This document shows, piece by piece, positions 44,396 through 55,469 of a stretch of DNA of 64,000 nt. A program made the position numbers and the translations under genes. Source of the DNA: Marinobacterium sp. xm-d-530 (GTDB lineage Bacteria; Pseudomonadota; Gammaproteobacteria; Pseudomonadales; Balneatricaceae); assembly GCF_013283365.1 (NCBI RefSeq), contig NZ_WBYM01000001.1, forward strand, positions 62,001-126,000, given 5' to 3'. The notes below the pieces were generated by a model that was not told the origin of the DNA, did not search any database, and worked only from the letters and a program-made list of their open reading frames with translations. The number at the start of each line of letters is the position of its first letter. Within the stretch, counting starts at the first letter, position 1.

Positions 44396-45511
44396 TTACT
44401 CTTCGCCCTGCTTCGAGAAGCGAGCTTTGATTCGACGGTAACCTTCCATGATGCCACCAGGCAGGAAGATAACGACCAGCATGAAGATTAGACCTAGCGT
44501 TAGGTGCCAACCTTTACCTACGAACAGAGACAGTACTGGAACAAGGCCAGAAACCAAGAAGTCTGGTAGGAAATCTAGAGCACTAGTCAGAACTGCACCA
44601 TCGATAGCAGAGAAGATGTTCTCGAAGTACTTGATAGCTACCGCACCAAGGAACGGGCCAACCAATGTGCCGACACCACCGAGAATTGTCATAAGAACAA
44701 CCTCACCTGATGCAGTCCACTGCATACGTTCCGCACCCGCAAGAGGGTCCATCGCTGCCATTAAGCTACCAGCAAGACCCGCATACATACCTGAGATTAC
44801 AAACGCTGCCAGTGCATATGGGCGAGTGTTCAAACCTGTGTATGACATACGGTTTTGGTTAGTTTTAAGGCCACGTAGCATCGAACCGAAAGGTGAACGA
44901 GTGATACGTAGAGCAACGTAAAAACCAACAATCAAGAATGCTGCACAGATATAGAAGCCTGCTAGGCCACCAAAGTCTGTCATCTCAATGCCGAATAGGT
45001 TGGTACGAGGTACAGCACCTTCAGCTAGAGGCGCATCCCAAGCACGTGGGTCAGCCGCTTCAACCTGCAGACCTGTCTCACCCATCGTAATAGGTGTTAG
45101 TACAGAGTAAGCAAGATTGTAACTCATCTGAGCTAAAGCCAGTGTCAGGATCGAGAAGTAGATACCTGTACGACGAAGACAGATGAAACCAATGATCAGG
45201 GCGAAGATACCTGACACCACAACACCGGCAACCATCGCTGGTAGGATGTTCAGTGTAAACAGTTTGAAGATCCAAACCGTTGTGTAAGACCCCACACCGA
45301 TGAACGCTGCGTGACCAAACGACAGGTAACCTGTCTGACCGAATAGAATGTTAAAGCCAATTGCGAACAGACCGAAAATAGCGAAACGCTGCATCAAGTC
45401 TGGGTAGGCTGCGCCAAATGGCTGAAGCCAAAGTGGCATTAGCAAGACGGCTGCTGCAAAGCCAAGCAGCATCATCATGTCTGATTTAGGTGTAAATTTA
45501 TCAATATGCAT
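44396..45511 (-). CDS. HAAT-family ABC transporter permease (LivM-like)
   Basis: This 371-residue polytopic permease has about nine helices. [29 protein letters not shown] is the LivM hallmark, and [16 protein letters not shown] is the coupling region. An extra loop of about 30 residues lies between helices in the middle. It starts 1 nt after the LivH-like gene stops. Confidence 0.9.
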   Translation of the reverse strand: MHIDKFTPKSDMMMLLGFAAAVLLMPLWLQPFGAAYPDLMQRFAIFGLFAIGFNILFGQTGYLSFGHAAFIGVGSYTTVWIFKLFTLNILPAMVAGVVVSGIFALIIGFICLRRTGIYFSILTLALAQMSYNLAYSVLTPITMGETGLQVEAADPRAWDAPLAEGAVPRTNLFGIEMTDFGGLAGFYICAAFLIVGFYVALRITRSPFGSMLRGLKTNQNRMSYTGLNTRPYALAAFVISGMYAGLAGSLMAAMDPLAGAERMQWTASGEVVLMTILGGVGTLVGPFLGAVAIKYFENIFSAIDGAVLTSALDFLPDFLVSGLVPVLSLFVGKGWHLTLGLIFMLVVIFLPGGIMEGYRRIKARFSKQGEE

Positions 45512-45512
45512 C

Positions 45513-46529
45513 TTAGTCCTCCATTACACCCTTGCGACCCATTAGACCACGTGGACGAACGAGCAGTACGATCATTGCAACTAGGTAAATAATTACCTGG
45601 TCGATACCTGGGATGATTTGTTTGATTTCGTTCATCGATGCGAACGATTGGAGGATACCGAGTAGGAAACCTGCCGCTACCGCACCCGGTAGTGAACCCA
45701 TACCACCCACTACTACAACCACGAACGATAGAACTAGGAAGTCCATACCCATGTGGTAGTTAGGAGAGAGTATTGGTGTGTACATCAAACCTGCCAAACC
45801 TGCGACGACCGCAGCTAGACCGAAGACAATACTGAAACGTTTGGTGATGTTGATACCCAACAGCTGAACCGTTTGACGATCCGCCATACCGGCACGAACC
45901 ACCATACCAAAGGTAGTAAACTGCAAGAAGGCAAAGACTGCAGCAATAATAATCGCAGCAAAGCCTAAATAAACAAGACGCCATTTCGGGTAGACAATAT
46001 TGTCACCTAAGCCGAGGAGTGCGCCGATGTTCGCTGTACCCTCAAACATTTCTGGTGCTGGCTGTGGAATCGGGTTTGCACCGTAAATAGCTTTGATGAT
46101 CTCTTGAATAACGATCGCAAGACCGAAAGTTACAAGGATCTGATCAGCGTGTGCGCGACGGTAGAAGTGGCGAATTAGACCACGCTCCATCACCAAGCCA
46201 ATCACAAGCATGATAGGTATAGCGATTAAAATCGATATTGGAACAGACCAGTCGATAATGGCTCTACCCGTATCACCGAGCCAGAGCTCTAAGTATGGGA
46301 TCTCTTTGAATGCTTCAAAGAAGGTAACCGACTCATCTTTAACTTTTGTTGAAATAGTAAGTACTTCGCGAACTGAAACTGCGACGAAAGCACCCAACAT
46401 GAAAAGAGCACCGTGAGCAAAGTTCACGACACCTAAGGTACCGAAAATCAACGTTAGACCTAGGGCAATCAGTGCATAAGCACCACCCTTATCTAGACCG
46501 TTCAAGATCTGGAGGATTATTGCATCCAC
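45513..46529 (-). CDS. HAAT-family ABC transporter permease (LivH-like)
   Basis: This 338-residue permease has [39 protein letters not shown] at its N-terminus and the coupling segment [21 protein letters not shown], both typical of LivH. The insert at about 55-90 is longer than in E. coli LivH. It forms the channel with the LivM-like protein. An attenuator-type hairpin lies between the binding protein and this gene. Confidence 0.9.
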   Translation of the reverse strand: MDAIILQILNGLDKGGAYALIALGLTLIFGTLGVVNFAHGALFMLGAFVAVSVREVLTISTKVKDESVTFFEAFKEIPYLELWLGDTGRAIIDWSVPISILIAIPIMLVIGLVMERGLIRHFYRRAHADQILVTFGLAIVIQEIIKAIYGANPIPQPAPEMFEGTANIGALLGLGDNIVYPKWRLVYLGFAAIIIAAVFAFLQFTTFGMVVRAGMADRQTVQLLGINITKRFSIVFGLAAVVAGLAGLMYTPILSPNYHMGMDFLVLSFVVVVVGGMGSLPGAVAAGFLLGILQSFASMNEIKQIIPGIDQVIIYLVAMIVLLVRPRGLMGRKGVMED

Positions 46530-46561
46530 AGCTATGAATCTCCAAAAAAGCTAATAAAAAA

Positions 46562-46617
46562 CGAAGGGGTCCCTTGGACCCCTTCGCGTGCCAAGGTGTA
46601 ATTAAAATTACACTTGG
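46562..46617 (-). promoter_or_regulatory. Attenuator-type double hairpin between binding-protein and permease genes
   Basis: In the direction of transcription a 27-nt near-palindrome (46591-46617) just after the binding-protein stop is followed by an 11-bp hairpin (46562-46572 with 46576-46586) and a T-run. This is a partial terminator or 3'-end stabiliser, which would keep binding-protein mRNA more abundant than permease mRNA, as in many ABC operons. Confidence 0.65.
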
Positions 46618-46618
46618 A

Positions 46619-47968
46619 TTAAGACCACTGAGCGCCGCCGGCGAATGGGCCTTCGTTTGGATCGTAAGTAAGCTTCTCACGTGAAACCACATCCAATACT
46701 TCAAGACGGTCGAAGTCAGATGTTGGGTTCATGTTACCGCGTACAACTAGGCCATTCTTCATTACCTGGTGGTCCGCTTTACGGTATAGAGAAGCACCGT
46801 TACCCATGCCATCGAACTCGTGATCTTCAAGAGCAGCAATAACTGCTTGTGGATCGAAAGTACCTGCACGCTCAACAGCATCTGCGTAAAGCATAGTCTG
46901 TACGTAACAAGTGTGAGCTGCCTGTGATGGTGGGAAACCGTATTCCTGACCGAACGACTTAACGAATGCTTTAGAACCTTCGTCAGTTAGCTTCCAGTTC
47001 CAGTTAGTAGAACCTAGGATGCCCTTCATGTTGTCGCCCGCACCTTTCGCCATTAGACGAGAGAATAGAGGAACGATGATCTGGAAGTCCTTACCGTTAA
47101 CTTGCTTATCTTTCAGACCGAACTGAATCGCCTGAGTCAAAGAGTTAACCATGTCACCGCCGTAGTGGTTCAATACAAGAGTATCTGCACCAGAGTTTAG
47201 GATTGGTGTGATGTACTGAGAGAAGTCACCTGCACCTACTGGTGTCTTGACGTTGGCAACTGTCTGCCAATTTGACTCAGCAGCCATACCCTTCTCGATA
47301 GAGTCCTGCTGTGACCAGCCCCATGAATAGTCAGCTGTCAGGTGATAAACTTGACGGTCTTTACCGTATGCATTGTCCAGTACAGGACGCAACGCCAGTG
47401 CAGACTGGTGACAGTTGAACATGTGGCGGAAACCGTGACGACGACGGTCTTTACCAGTTGTATCGTTAGAGTGCGTTAGACCTGCCATGAAGATGGTACC
47501 CATCTCTTCAGCTAGGGCCTGAACTGCGATAGCTACACCTGATGATGAACCACCAGAGAACATGATAACGCCATCTTTCTCGATCATACGTTTAGCCGAT
47601 GCACGTGCTGCGTCAGACTTAGTCTGAGTATCACCAGTTACGTACTCAACTTTCATACCAAGAATACCGTTACCTTTAAGGTTCATTGGTTTCATGGTGT
47701 TCATCATGCCGCCATCGCCTTCGCCGTTAAGGTGTTTAACAGCAAGTTTGAATGCGCGTAGTTCGTCTGCACCCTCATCTGCGTATGCGCCTGATTGAGG
47801 TACGTTAAAACCTAGGACACACTTACCTGAAGCTTTAGGGTCGTTACGGAACGAACCAGCAGCAGATGCAGTTGGGATGTAGAAGCTTGGTACTGCGATA
47901 GCCGCTGCAGAAGCTGCAGTGCCTTTAAGTACCGTACGGCGTGAAACGCCTTGAGTCTTATCAGTCAT
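46619..47968 (-). CDS. HAAT-family substrate-binding protein, probable Tat export
   Basis: This 449-residue type-I binding protein has a twin-arginine leader (SRRTVLKG, Arg10-Arg11) with a hydrophobic core to about residue 36, so it is likely exported folded. The mature part has GFNVPQSGAYADEGADELRAFKLAV and HLTADYSWGWSQQDSIEKG of the branched-chain/urea/amide group. UrtA and LivK signatures are not matched, so the ligand is open. It is the first gene of the transporter operon. Confidence 0.85.
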   Translation of the reverse strand: MTDKTQGVSRRTVLKGTAASAAAIAVPSFYIPTASAAGSFRNDPKASGKCVLGFNVPQSGAYADEGADELRAFKLAVKHLNGEGDGGMMNTMKPMNLKGNGILGMKVEYVTGDTQTKSDAARASAKRMIEKDGVIMFSGGSSSGVAIAVQALAEEMGTIFMAGLTHSNDTTGKDRRRHGFRHMFNCHQSALALRPVLDNAYGKDRQVYHLTADYSWGWSQQDSIEKGMAAESNWQTVANVKTPVGAGDFSQYITPILNSGADTLVLNHYGGDMVNSLTQAIQFGLKDKQVNGKDFQIIVPLFSRLMAKGAGDNMKGILGSTNWNWKLTDEGSKAFVKSFGQEYGFPPSQAAHTCYVQTMLYADAVERAGTFDPQAVIAALEDHEFDGMGNGASLYRKADHQVMKNGLVVRGNMNPTSDFDRLEVLDVVSREKLTYDPNEGPFAGGAQWS

Positions 47969-48249
47969 TACTTTGTAACTCCGTTGTTGGGTTTATTTTT
48001 ATTACAATCGGAAACTGCAAAGTACTAGAGTCAACACTGAGTGACTACCCTACTAAAGGTTGATTTAGACCAATGTACTAGGAAAACTCTTTCAAGATAT
48101 GAAATCTCAAACCAACCTATAACCAAAATAAAAATATTAAAGTAAATACAAAAACTTAGCGGTATAAAGAACCTCTTCAACTACTGAATTGTAGACATAA
48201 AAAACCCCGAGCGGCTAACCGATCGGGGCTTTAAATTGTTGGGGGATGC
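47969..48249. promoter_or_regulatory. Intergenic region between HAAT operon and groEL
   Basis: This 281-bp AT-rich region contains the groEL terminator (48198-48232). It should hold the leftward promoter for the binding-protein gene, whose ribosome site cggag precedes the ATG. A TTGACT at about 48027 is a possible -35, but I found no clear -10 at the right distance. Confidence 0.4.
48198..48232 (-). terminator. Terminator of groESL
   Basis: The stem ccccga / tcgggg with an inner cgg/ccg part and T residues on the minus strand lies 18-50 nt after the groEL stop. Confidence 0.85.
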
Positions 48250-49893
<1,644 letters not shown>

Positions 49894-49937
49894 TTAGAAT
49901 CCTTTTAATTTATTCAATTCTTTACCAGTAAAACGAA

Positions 49938-50231
49938 TTAGGCTTCTAATACGCCGTAAATTTCGCTCTCTTGCATGATCAGCAGCTCTTCACCATCTAC
50001 TTTGATAGTGTTAGTGCCCGCGTACTGACCAAAGATCACTTTGTCACCGACTTTGACAGATAGCTCAACAACCTGGCCATCATTAGTGACACGACCAGCG
50101 CCTACTGCGACAACCTCACCTTGGTTTGGTTTCTCTGCAGCTGCACCTGGCAATACGATACCGCCAGCCGAAGTAGCTTCTTCTTCGCTACGACGAACTA
50201 CTACACGGTCATGAAGTGGACGAATTTTCAT
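49938..50231 (-). CDS. groS: Co-chaperonin GroES
   Basis: This 97-residue heptameric lid of GroEL begins [17 protein letters not shown], has the mobile loop [15 protein letters not shown] and ends with YGVLEA. It is the first gene of the groESL operon behind a heat-shock promoter. A ggagaag ribosome site precedes the ATG. Confidence 0.98.
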   Translation of the reverse strand: MKIRPLHDRVVVRRSEEEATSAGGIVLPGAAAEKPNQGEVVAVGAGRVTNDGQVVELSVKVGDKVIFGQYAGTNTIKVDGEELLIMQESEIYGVLEA

Positions 50232-50328
50232 CTGGTTCTTCTCCTGAATCTAGGATCCAATACGATGTTGGTTTTTTGTTTAAAGCCAGTGAACCAATAA
50301 TTCACCGACAATTCTTAGGTGAAATATT

Positions 50329-50357
50329 TAATTGGGGAGGGGGGAAAAGATTTCAAC
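50329..50357 (-). promoter_or_regulatory. Sigma-32-type promoter of groESL
   Basis: On the minus strand the -35 box GTTGAAA (50351-50357) and the -10 box CCCCAATTA (50329-50337) are 13 bp apart, close to the sigma-32 consensus CTTGAAA and CCCCATNT. It lies about 100 nt upstream of groES. Confidence 0.75.
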
Positions 50358-50361
50358 ACCC

Positions 50362-50390
50362 AAGTTGAAAAAAATTTAAATTTTCAACTT
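50362..50390. repeat. AT-rich palindrome upstream of the groESL promoter
   Basis: Ten-base arms aagttgaaaa / ttttcaactt (50362-50371, 50381-50390) flank a 9-nt A/T loop. It follows the fxsA stop and precedes the heat-shock promoter, so it is either a weak fxsA terminator or an operator. Confidence 0.55.
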
Positions 50391-50450
50391 AGGTCTAAGC
50401 AAGCCACATGACAAAAGTGCAGGACTTATAAATAGACAACCCAGTGTAAA

Positions 50451-50954
50451 TTAGTGCAATCGTTTGTCGTCGTTATTGCTTGATGGGTCATTCACCTCAA
50501 CAAAATCACCATCAATGATGTCACTTCTATTTTCATAGAAGGTATCCTGGGAGCTCTGGGTCGATGAGTAAAAGTGTGCTTGCCCACCACTCTTGGTAAA
50601 CGCATCACTTATGCGTTGTCCGAAAAGATTAAAAAACAAGCCACGAGTGAATGGCAACAGGCAGGAGAAACCAATCACGTCAGTCACAAACCCAGGAGTA
50701 ACCAAAAGGGCTCCGCCTATCGCTATCAATATCCCATCTCGCATTTCTGATAGCGGAATCTCACCACTCTCAATACGACTGCGAGCTTTTAGCAGAGTCG
50801 TCACACCCTGATAACGCAGCATATTAACCCCGATAAACGCTGACAGAAGAACCAGGCCAACGGTATACCAGCCACCAATCGCTTGACCGACCTTTATAAG
50901 GATAGTGATTTCAATAACGGGGATTACGATAAAGATAATAAAGAGTATTGGCAT
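50451..50954 (-). CDS. fxsA: FxsA family membrane protein
   Basis: This 167-residue protein has three or four membrane helices (about 2-18, 25-45, 70-95) with FIVIPVIEITILIKVGQAIGGWYTVGLVLLSAFIGVNMLRYQG, the FxsA signature. In E. coli fxsA overexpression relieves phage T7 exclusion by F plasmid. The cytoplasmic tail (about 125-167) is acidic and Ser/Gln-rich. It lies upstream of groES on the same strand, as is usual. Confidence 0.88.
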   Translation of the reverse strand: MPILFIIFIVIPVIEITILIKVGQAIGGWYTVGLVLLSAFIGVNMLRYQGVTTLLKARSRIESGEIPLSEMRDGILIAIGGALLVTPGFVTDVIGFSCLLPFTRGLFFNLFGQRISDAFTKSGGQAHFYSSTQSSQDTFYENRSDIIDGDFVEVNDPSSNNDDKRLH

Positions 50955-51390
50955 GCTGTTCTCGCTCTGTTTTAACCAAGGCTATCAAGGCTTAAAAGAA
51001 ATCTAAAGAGAACAACAGGTGGTTTAACTTAAATTTACATTCAGGCAATTATTTACATATGGGCTACAACCGAGATTTCGCAGCGCAATATCACTTTTGT
51101 GCAGTGATCTTTTACCTATGTCTAATACCTTAGATGGCGGGTATAACCAACTTGAATAAACAATAAATTCAATGACTTAAATGCACAAAAACGGGCTTAA
51201 ACCTCCACTCTACTAACAATTCTTTTCAATTTTAAAAAAACTCCATAAAAGCTATGGATTTTGCACTGCAGAAGGCTTAGTTTGTGCAGTGCACTAGCTG
51301 CAACGCAAAAATAATTGCAACGCAAAATAAAAACAGGCAGCAATCAGCTTTAAGCGCTGAAAATATTAGATTGTTGGTAGGAGTCCGGAA
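50955..51390. promoter_or_regulatory. Long regulatory gap with repeated TGCA-centred motifs
   Basis: This 436-bp AT-rich gap between divergent fxsA and the SDR gene has no coding frame. TTTGTGCA occurs at 51096-51103 and 51281-51288 and in reverse at 51182-51189. Inverted arms atcact/agtgat flank the first (51090-51108), and tgcactgca/tgcagtgca flank 51262-51293. Direct repeats of tgcaacgcaaaa follow at about 51299-51330. This is likely a multi-site operator for the SDR gene. Confidence 0.5.
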
Positions 51391-52152
51391 ATGGATCTAA
51401 AAGATAAAGTAGTAGTGATCACTGGTGGTGGTCGTGGTCTTGGCCGTGCAATGGCACTTGAGCTAGCAAATAAAGGTGCACGTCTTGCACTGGTAGACCT
51501 TAACCAAGATGACCTTGATGAGACTCTCAATCAGGTAAAAGCTGCTGGCAGCGATGGCCGCACTTACGTATGCAATGTCTCTAAAGAGGCGGAAGTCGAA
51601 GCTCTATTCGAATCGATTGTTGCTGATATGGGTGGCTTAAACGGCCTTGTTAATAATGCTGGCATCACACGTGACGGTCTATTCATCAAAGTAAAAGATG
51701 GCGAAATCGTCTCGAAAATGAGCATGGATCAGTGGAACCTAGTAATGGATGTAAACCTTACTGGTACTTTCCTTTGTGCACGTGAAGCTGCTGCACAAAT
51801 GATCAAAAACAAGCAAGAAGGCTGCATTATCAACATCTCTTCTATCTCGCGCAGTGGTAACATGGGCCAGACCAACTACACCGCGACTAAGGCAGGTGTT
51901 GAAGCGATGGCCGTTACTTGGGCGAAAGAGCTTGCTCGCTACGGTATCCGTGCAGCATCGATTGCACCCGGCTACATCGGTACTGAGATGGTTATGGCAA
52001 TGAAAGAGGAAGCACGTGAGAAAATCGCTGCAGGCATTCCGGCTAAACGTCTTGGCAAACCTGAAGAGATCGCTCACACAGTCTCTTTCATCCTTGAAAA
52101 CGACTATGTATCAGGTCGTTGTTTCGAGGTTGATGGCGGTCTTCGAATCTAA
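51391..52152 (+). CDS. FabG-like short-chain dehydrogenase/reductase
   Basis: This 253-residue classical SDR has the NAD(P) motif TGGGRGLG (11-18), NNAG, the catalytic Ser in INISSISRSG and the Tyr-x3-Lys in NYTATKAG. It resembles 3-oxoacyl-ACP/acetoacetyl-CoA reductases (FabG/PhaB type), but the exact substrate is not shown; it is not in a fatty-acid operon. The ribosome site taggag sets the start. A terminator follows at 52168. Confidence 0.85.
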   Translation: MDLKDKVVVITGGGRGLGRAMALELANKGARLALVDLNQDDLDETLNQVKAAGSDGRTYVCNVSKEAEVEALFESIVADMGGLNGLVNNAGITRDGLFIKVKDGEIVSKMSMDQWNLVMDVNLTGTFLCAREAAAQMIKNKQEGCIINISSISRSGNMGQTNYTATKAGVEAMAVTWAKELARYGIRAASIAPGYIGTEMVMAMKEEAREKIAAGIPAKRLGKPEEIAHTVSFILENDYVSGRCFEVDGGLRI

Positions 52153-52167
52153 TTCGAATCGCTCTCT

Positions 52168-52195
52168 AAAAAAGCTGGCTTCTGCCGGCTTTTTT
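52168..52195 (+). terminator. Terminator after the SDR gene
   Basis: The stem aaaagctggc / gccggctttt with one G-T pair is followed by a T-run, 16 nt after the SDR stop. Confidence 0.85.
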
Positions 52196-52251
52196 ATTGC
52201 TTCATTTACCGTTCATACACAAATTGATAGCATCAAATTTACATTTTAAGG

Positions 52252-53670
52252 ATGCTAGAAAAAATGCTAACAAATTGGATCGACACCCTTCGAGTTTATA
52301 AAGATAAGCGCCTACTTTGGGTCTTCTTGATGGGGTGTAGCTCCGGCTTCCCCTGGGTTCTAATCGGCTCCAACATGAGCGGTTGGCTCAAAGATGAAGG
52401 CCTATCTCGAACCGCCATCGGCTTCTTCGGTTCTATCTTTGCCGTTTATGCATTTAACTTTTTATGGGCCCCTTTGGTCGATCGTGTTCGTCTGCCGGTT
52501 TTAAGTCGTTTAGGACAACGCCGCTCTTGGATATTTTTATGTCAGGGCATCATGCTGTTTATGATTCTTCTGATCACTCAGGCAGACCCAAGCAGTGCCT
52601 ATTCGGCGATGGGAGAACCAACCACAGAGTCTGGCAAAGTGCCGGGCATGCTCTACATCTCACTGATCGCATTGATGATTGCCATCGCATCTGCCACCCA
52701 AGATATTGCAGTCGATGCCTTTCGTATCGACCAGTTTGATATCAATGAAACCACGAAGATGCCGCCCGCTTCAGCCATGGCCGTTGTCGGCTGGTGGACT
52801 GGCTACTCGCTTCCAGGCTACCTAGCCTTCGTGAATGCAGACTCAATGGGATGGAACGGTGTCTACGGTGTTATGGCAGTGATCATGGGGCTACTAATGG
52901 TATTTACTCTGTTAGTGGGTGAGCCGGTCGATCGCCGCTCCAACCTTCAGAGCAAACTGGAAGAGAACTACCAAAACCGTTTTGGTTTAGGTCGCTTCGC
53001 CAGTTGGTTTGCAGTTACGGTCATTGAACCCTTTGCCGATTTTATTCGCCGAAACGGTCTATCGGTAGCCATCACCCTAATCGCCTTTATTTTTATGTTT
53101 AAGATTGGCGAGGCTTTCTTGGGCCGAATGTCAGTGGTCTTCTATAAAGAGGTTGGCTTTACCAACGAGCAGATTGGTGAATACACCAAGATGCTAGGCT
53201 GGATAGCGACGGTAGTATTCACACTCATCGGCAGTGCCATCAACGTTCGCTTTGGTGTGCTTAAAGGGCTTATGATTGGTGGTATCGCAATGGGTGCATC
53301 TAACTTAATGTTCGCACTGATAGCAGAAGTTGGGCCAGTAGAGTGGCTATTTGCAGCAACCATTATCGTCGATAACTTTACTACCGCCTTCTCAACAGTT
53401 GCCTTTGTAGCCTTCCTAACAGCACTGACAGGACGAGCGTTCAGTGCCACTCAATACGCCCTACTCGCGTCGTTGGGTAACCTCGGTCGCACAACACTGG
53501 CAAGCTTCAGTGGCACCATGGTAGATGGACTTGATGGTAACTGGTCACTGTTCTTTGTCATCACCTTCTTGATGGTCATTCCATCACTGGTCATGCTTTG
53601 GATGCTGCGCGACAAACTAGAGGTAGCTCAAGCTAAGACTCTAGAACAGAATCAACGTGAGCAAAGCTGA
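52252..53670 (+). CDS. ampG: AmpG-like muropeptide permease (MFS)
   Basis: This 472-residue transporter has about twelve to fourteen hydrophobic helices. The start of the hydrophobic core, KRLLWVFLMGCSSGFPWVLIGSNMSGWL, and ATQDIAVDAFRID are AmpG hallmarks. AmpG imports anhydro-muropeptides for cell-wall recycling and affects beta-lactamase induction; no ampC or ampR is in the window. An ATG at 52264 is an alternative start, with aagga 10 nt upstream. Confidence 0.88.
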   Translation: MLEKMLTNWIDTLRVYKDKRLLWVFLMGCSSGFPWVLIGSNMSGWLKDEGLSRTAIGFFGSIFAVYAFNFLWAPLVDRVRLPVLSRLGQRRSWIFLCQGIMLFMILLITQADPSSAYSAMGEPTTESGKVPGMLYISLIALMIAIASATQDIAVDAFRIDQFDINETTKMPPASAMAVVGWWTGYSLPGYLAFVNADSMGWNGVYGVMAVIMGLLMVFTLLVGEPVDRRSNLQSKLEENYQNRFGLGRFASWFAVTVIEPFADFIRRNGLSVAITLIAFIFMFKIGEAFLGRMSVVFYKEVGFTNEQIGEYTKMLGWIATVVFTLIGSAINVRFGVLKGLMIGGIAMGASNLMFALIAEVGPVEWLFAATIIVDNFTTAFSTVAFVAFLTALTGRAFSATQYALLASLGNLGRTTLASFSGTMVDGLDGNWSLFFVITFLMVIPSLVMLWMLRDKLEVAQAKTLEQNQREQS

Positions 53671-53688
53671 TCTCTGCCCTTCTGAAAC

Positions 53689-53724
53689 AAAAAAGCGACC
53701 TCTTTTCAGACGTCGCTTTTTTAT
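53689..53724. terminator. Terminator between ampG and yajQ
   Basis: The stem aaaagcgac / gtcgctttt (53691-53699, 53712-53720) has an A-run on one side and a T-run on the other, between two convergent genes, so it serves both. Confidence 0.88.
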
Positions 53725-53736
53725 TGAGCGCGAACT

Positions 53737-54219
53737 CTAGTCGCGGAAGTTTTTGTACTGTAGAGGCAGTTCAAAATCTGACTCACGCAACAGCGCCATC
53801 ACCGCTTGAAGGTCATCACGCTTCTTACCGGTGACACGCAGCTGTTCGCCTTGCACTTGCGTCTGAACTTTCAGCTTTGAGTCTTTGATCAACTTACCTA
53901 GCTTCTTATTCGCCGCCTGATCTAGACCTTGCTTAAGAACAATATTCTGGCGAGCCTGTTTACCATTCTGCTCAGCTTTTTGAATGTCCATGCAGTTTGG
54001 ATCGATCTTACGATTAACCAACTTTGCTCGCAGTACATCGATCATCTGCTTTAACTGGAAGTCCGCTTCAGCTACCGCTTTAACCGATTCACCATCTAGC
54101 TCAAAACTGGCATCCACGCCCTTAAAGTCAAAACGTGTTGAGATCTCACGATTCGCTTGATCGACCGCATTAGCCACTTCATGAGAATCTACTTCAGAAA
54201 CAATATCGAACGATGGCAT
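53737..54219 (-). CDS. yajQ: YajQ family nucleotide-binding protein
   Basis: This 160-residue cytoplasmic protein starts [34 protein letters not shown] and ends YKNFRD, as in YajQ (163 residues in E. coli). Family members bind nucleotides, including cyclic-di-GMP in some species. The much longer upstream frame has no support and overlaps the divergent panE-like gene, so I use the ATG at 54219. Confidence 0.93.
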   Translation of the reverse strand: MPSFDIVSEVDSHEVANAVDQANREISTRFDFKGVDASFELDGESVKAVAEADFQLKQMIDVLRAKLVNRKIDPNCMDIQKAEQNGKQARQNIVLKQGLDQAANKKLGKLIKDSKLKVQTQVQGEQLRVTGKKRDDLQAVMALLRESDFELPLQYKNFRD

Positions 54220-54286
54220 CGCCCTCTCCTCTCTTAAAACGAATGAATGGTCGATATAATACCTTTTTTCATTAGGAGTGGTACGT

Positions 54287-55195
54287 GTGACTTGGCATAT
54301 TATTGGTGCAGGTGCGATTGGCAGCCTTTGGGCTGATCGATTACATCGACAAGGCGAAGCGATCACATTGGTACTCCGCTCCTCTGAGCAGGTCGACGCA
54401 TTCAATCGCAATGGACAATCACTTCGTGTTGAGAGCCCTAATAAAGAGTTAAGTGTGGTTCAATGCAAAGCGACCTGGGCAGAAGATCTCTCAGTCACCA
54501 TTACACATTTACTAATCACGACTAAAGCGTTTGATGCACTTGATGCCATTAACAGGGTTAAGAATCAGTTAGCGAGCGATGCCACCATCGTCGTTATGAT
54601 CAATGGCTACGGTGTACAACAGACGATTCAAGAGACCTTTCCAGATCACAACATTTTATTTGCCAGTACGACCGATGGTGCTTTTAATCTAGCACCTTTC
54701 CATACGGTTCATGCGGCAAATGGCAATACGCTAATCGGAAACCTTAATAAAAAAGTAGATAGTAAAGTATCACCGCTTTGTGGGGCCGACTGGATCGATG
54801 ATATCGATAGCATCCTATGGCGAAAAGTCGCTATCAACTGCTGTATAAATCCTGTCACTGCTATCCATCAATGCACTAACGGCGAAATATTTTCGACTGA
54901 GAAGCGGGCAAAACTGACTACCAACCTGGCAGAGGAAATTGAGCAGCTTGAGCTCAAGACGGGAATTGATCGTCACACTCCACTGATTGAAGAAGTTAGA
55001 AGCGTTGCCGAATTAACCTATAAAAACCGGTCATCCATGTTGCAGGATGTCGCAAAGGGTCGACGCACAGAAATTGAGCATATTAACGGGGCCATTGTGG
55101 ACCTCGCTAAAAAGTACGCCGTCGATGTTCCCTATAACCAAGAAATGCTTAAGACCATCCAAAGCCTAACGCTTGCCGATCGTTTACAGGAGTGA
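54287..55195 (+). CDS. 2-dehydropantoate 2-reductase family protein (PanE-like)
   Basis: This 302-residue protein has the NADPH motif [15 protein letters not shown] (4-18), [10 protein letters not shown] with the catalytic lysine, and [14 protein letters not shown] with the conserved Asn. It probably reduces ketopantoate to pantoate for coenzyme A, but PanE-like paralogues with other roles exist. The GTG at 54287, 8 nt after aggag, is the best start. The cobalamin riboswitch follows. Confidence 0.85.
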   Translation: MTWHIIGAGAIGSLWADRLHRQGEAITLVLRSSEQVDAFNRNGQSLRVESPNKELSVVQCKATWAEDLSVTITHLLITTKAFDALDAINRVKNQLASDATIVVMINGYGVQQTIQETFPDHNILFASTTDGAFNLAPFHTVHAANGNTLIGNLNKKVDSKVSPLCGADWIDDIDSILWRKVAINCCINPVTAIHQCTNGEIFSTEKRAKLTTNLAEEIEQLELKTGIDRHTPLIEEVRSVAELTYKNRSSMLQDVAKGRRTEIEHINGAIVDLAKKYAVDVPYNQEMLKTIQSLTLADRLQE

Positions 55196-55273
55196 ATGGC
55201 ATTCAACATCGCTTGAATCAATTCAAGTTGCCTTACCTAGTCGTGCTGATAAAATGCGCGTCACTCATCGGAG

Positions 55274-55420
55274 TAGGTGCCCTTTAATAGGGTTAAACGG
55301 GAAGTTCAGTGAAAAACTGGCGCTGCCCCCGCAACGGTAAGGACGGTTATTTCAACATCATGCCACTGGCGACAGCTGGGAAGGCGTTGAAATAGAGACC
55401 TCCAAGCCCGGATACCGGCC
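55274..55420 (+). ncRNA. Cobalamin riboswitch controlling btuB
   Basis: The core is clear: aggtgccc, gggaag-(n)-gtg, the B12-box GCCCCCGCAACGGTAAGG near 55325-55343, gccactg and the terminal AAGCCCGGATACCGGCC ending near 55420. It lies 50 nt upstream of btuB, so adenosylcobalamin should lower btuB expression. The following stretch contains a hairpin (55442-55458) next to the ribosome site gagagag, and ctctc (55423-55427) could pair with it. Control of translation is the likely mode. Confidence 0.93.
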
Positions 55421-55469
55421 CACTCTCAATTCCATCCAACCATGCGCGGTGGGCGCATCGAGAGAGATC

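Noticed and set aside
42863-47968. Urea transporter urtABCDE
   Set aside because: The gene order fits, but the binding protein lacks the UrtA N-terminal signature and no urease genes are adjacent, so I kept the general HAAT call.
51262-51293. PhaR/PHB regulator site
   Set aside because: The TGCA-rich dyad is suggestive, but no pha genes or phasin are in the window, so I did not name a regulator.
54220-54411. N-terminal extension of YajQ
   Set aside because: Homologues start at MPSFDIV, and the extension overlaps the divergent panE-like gene.
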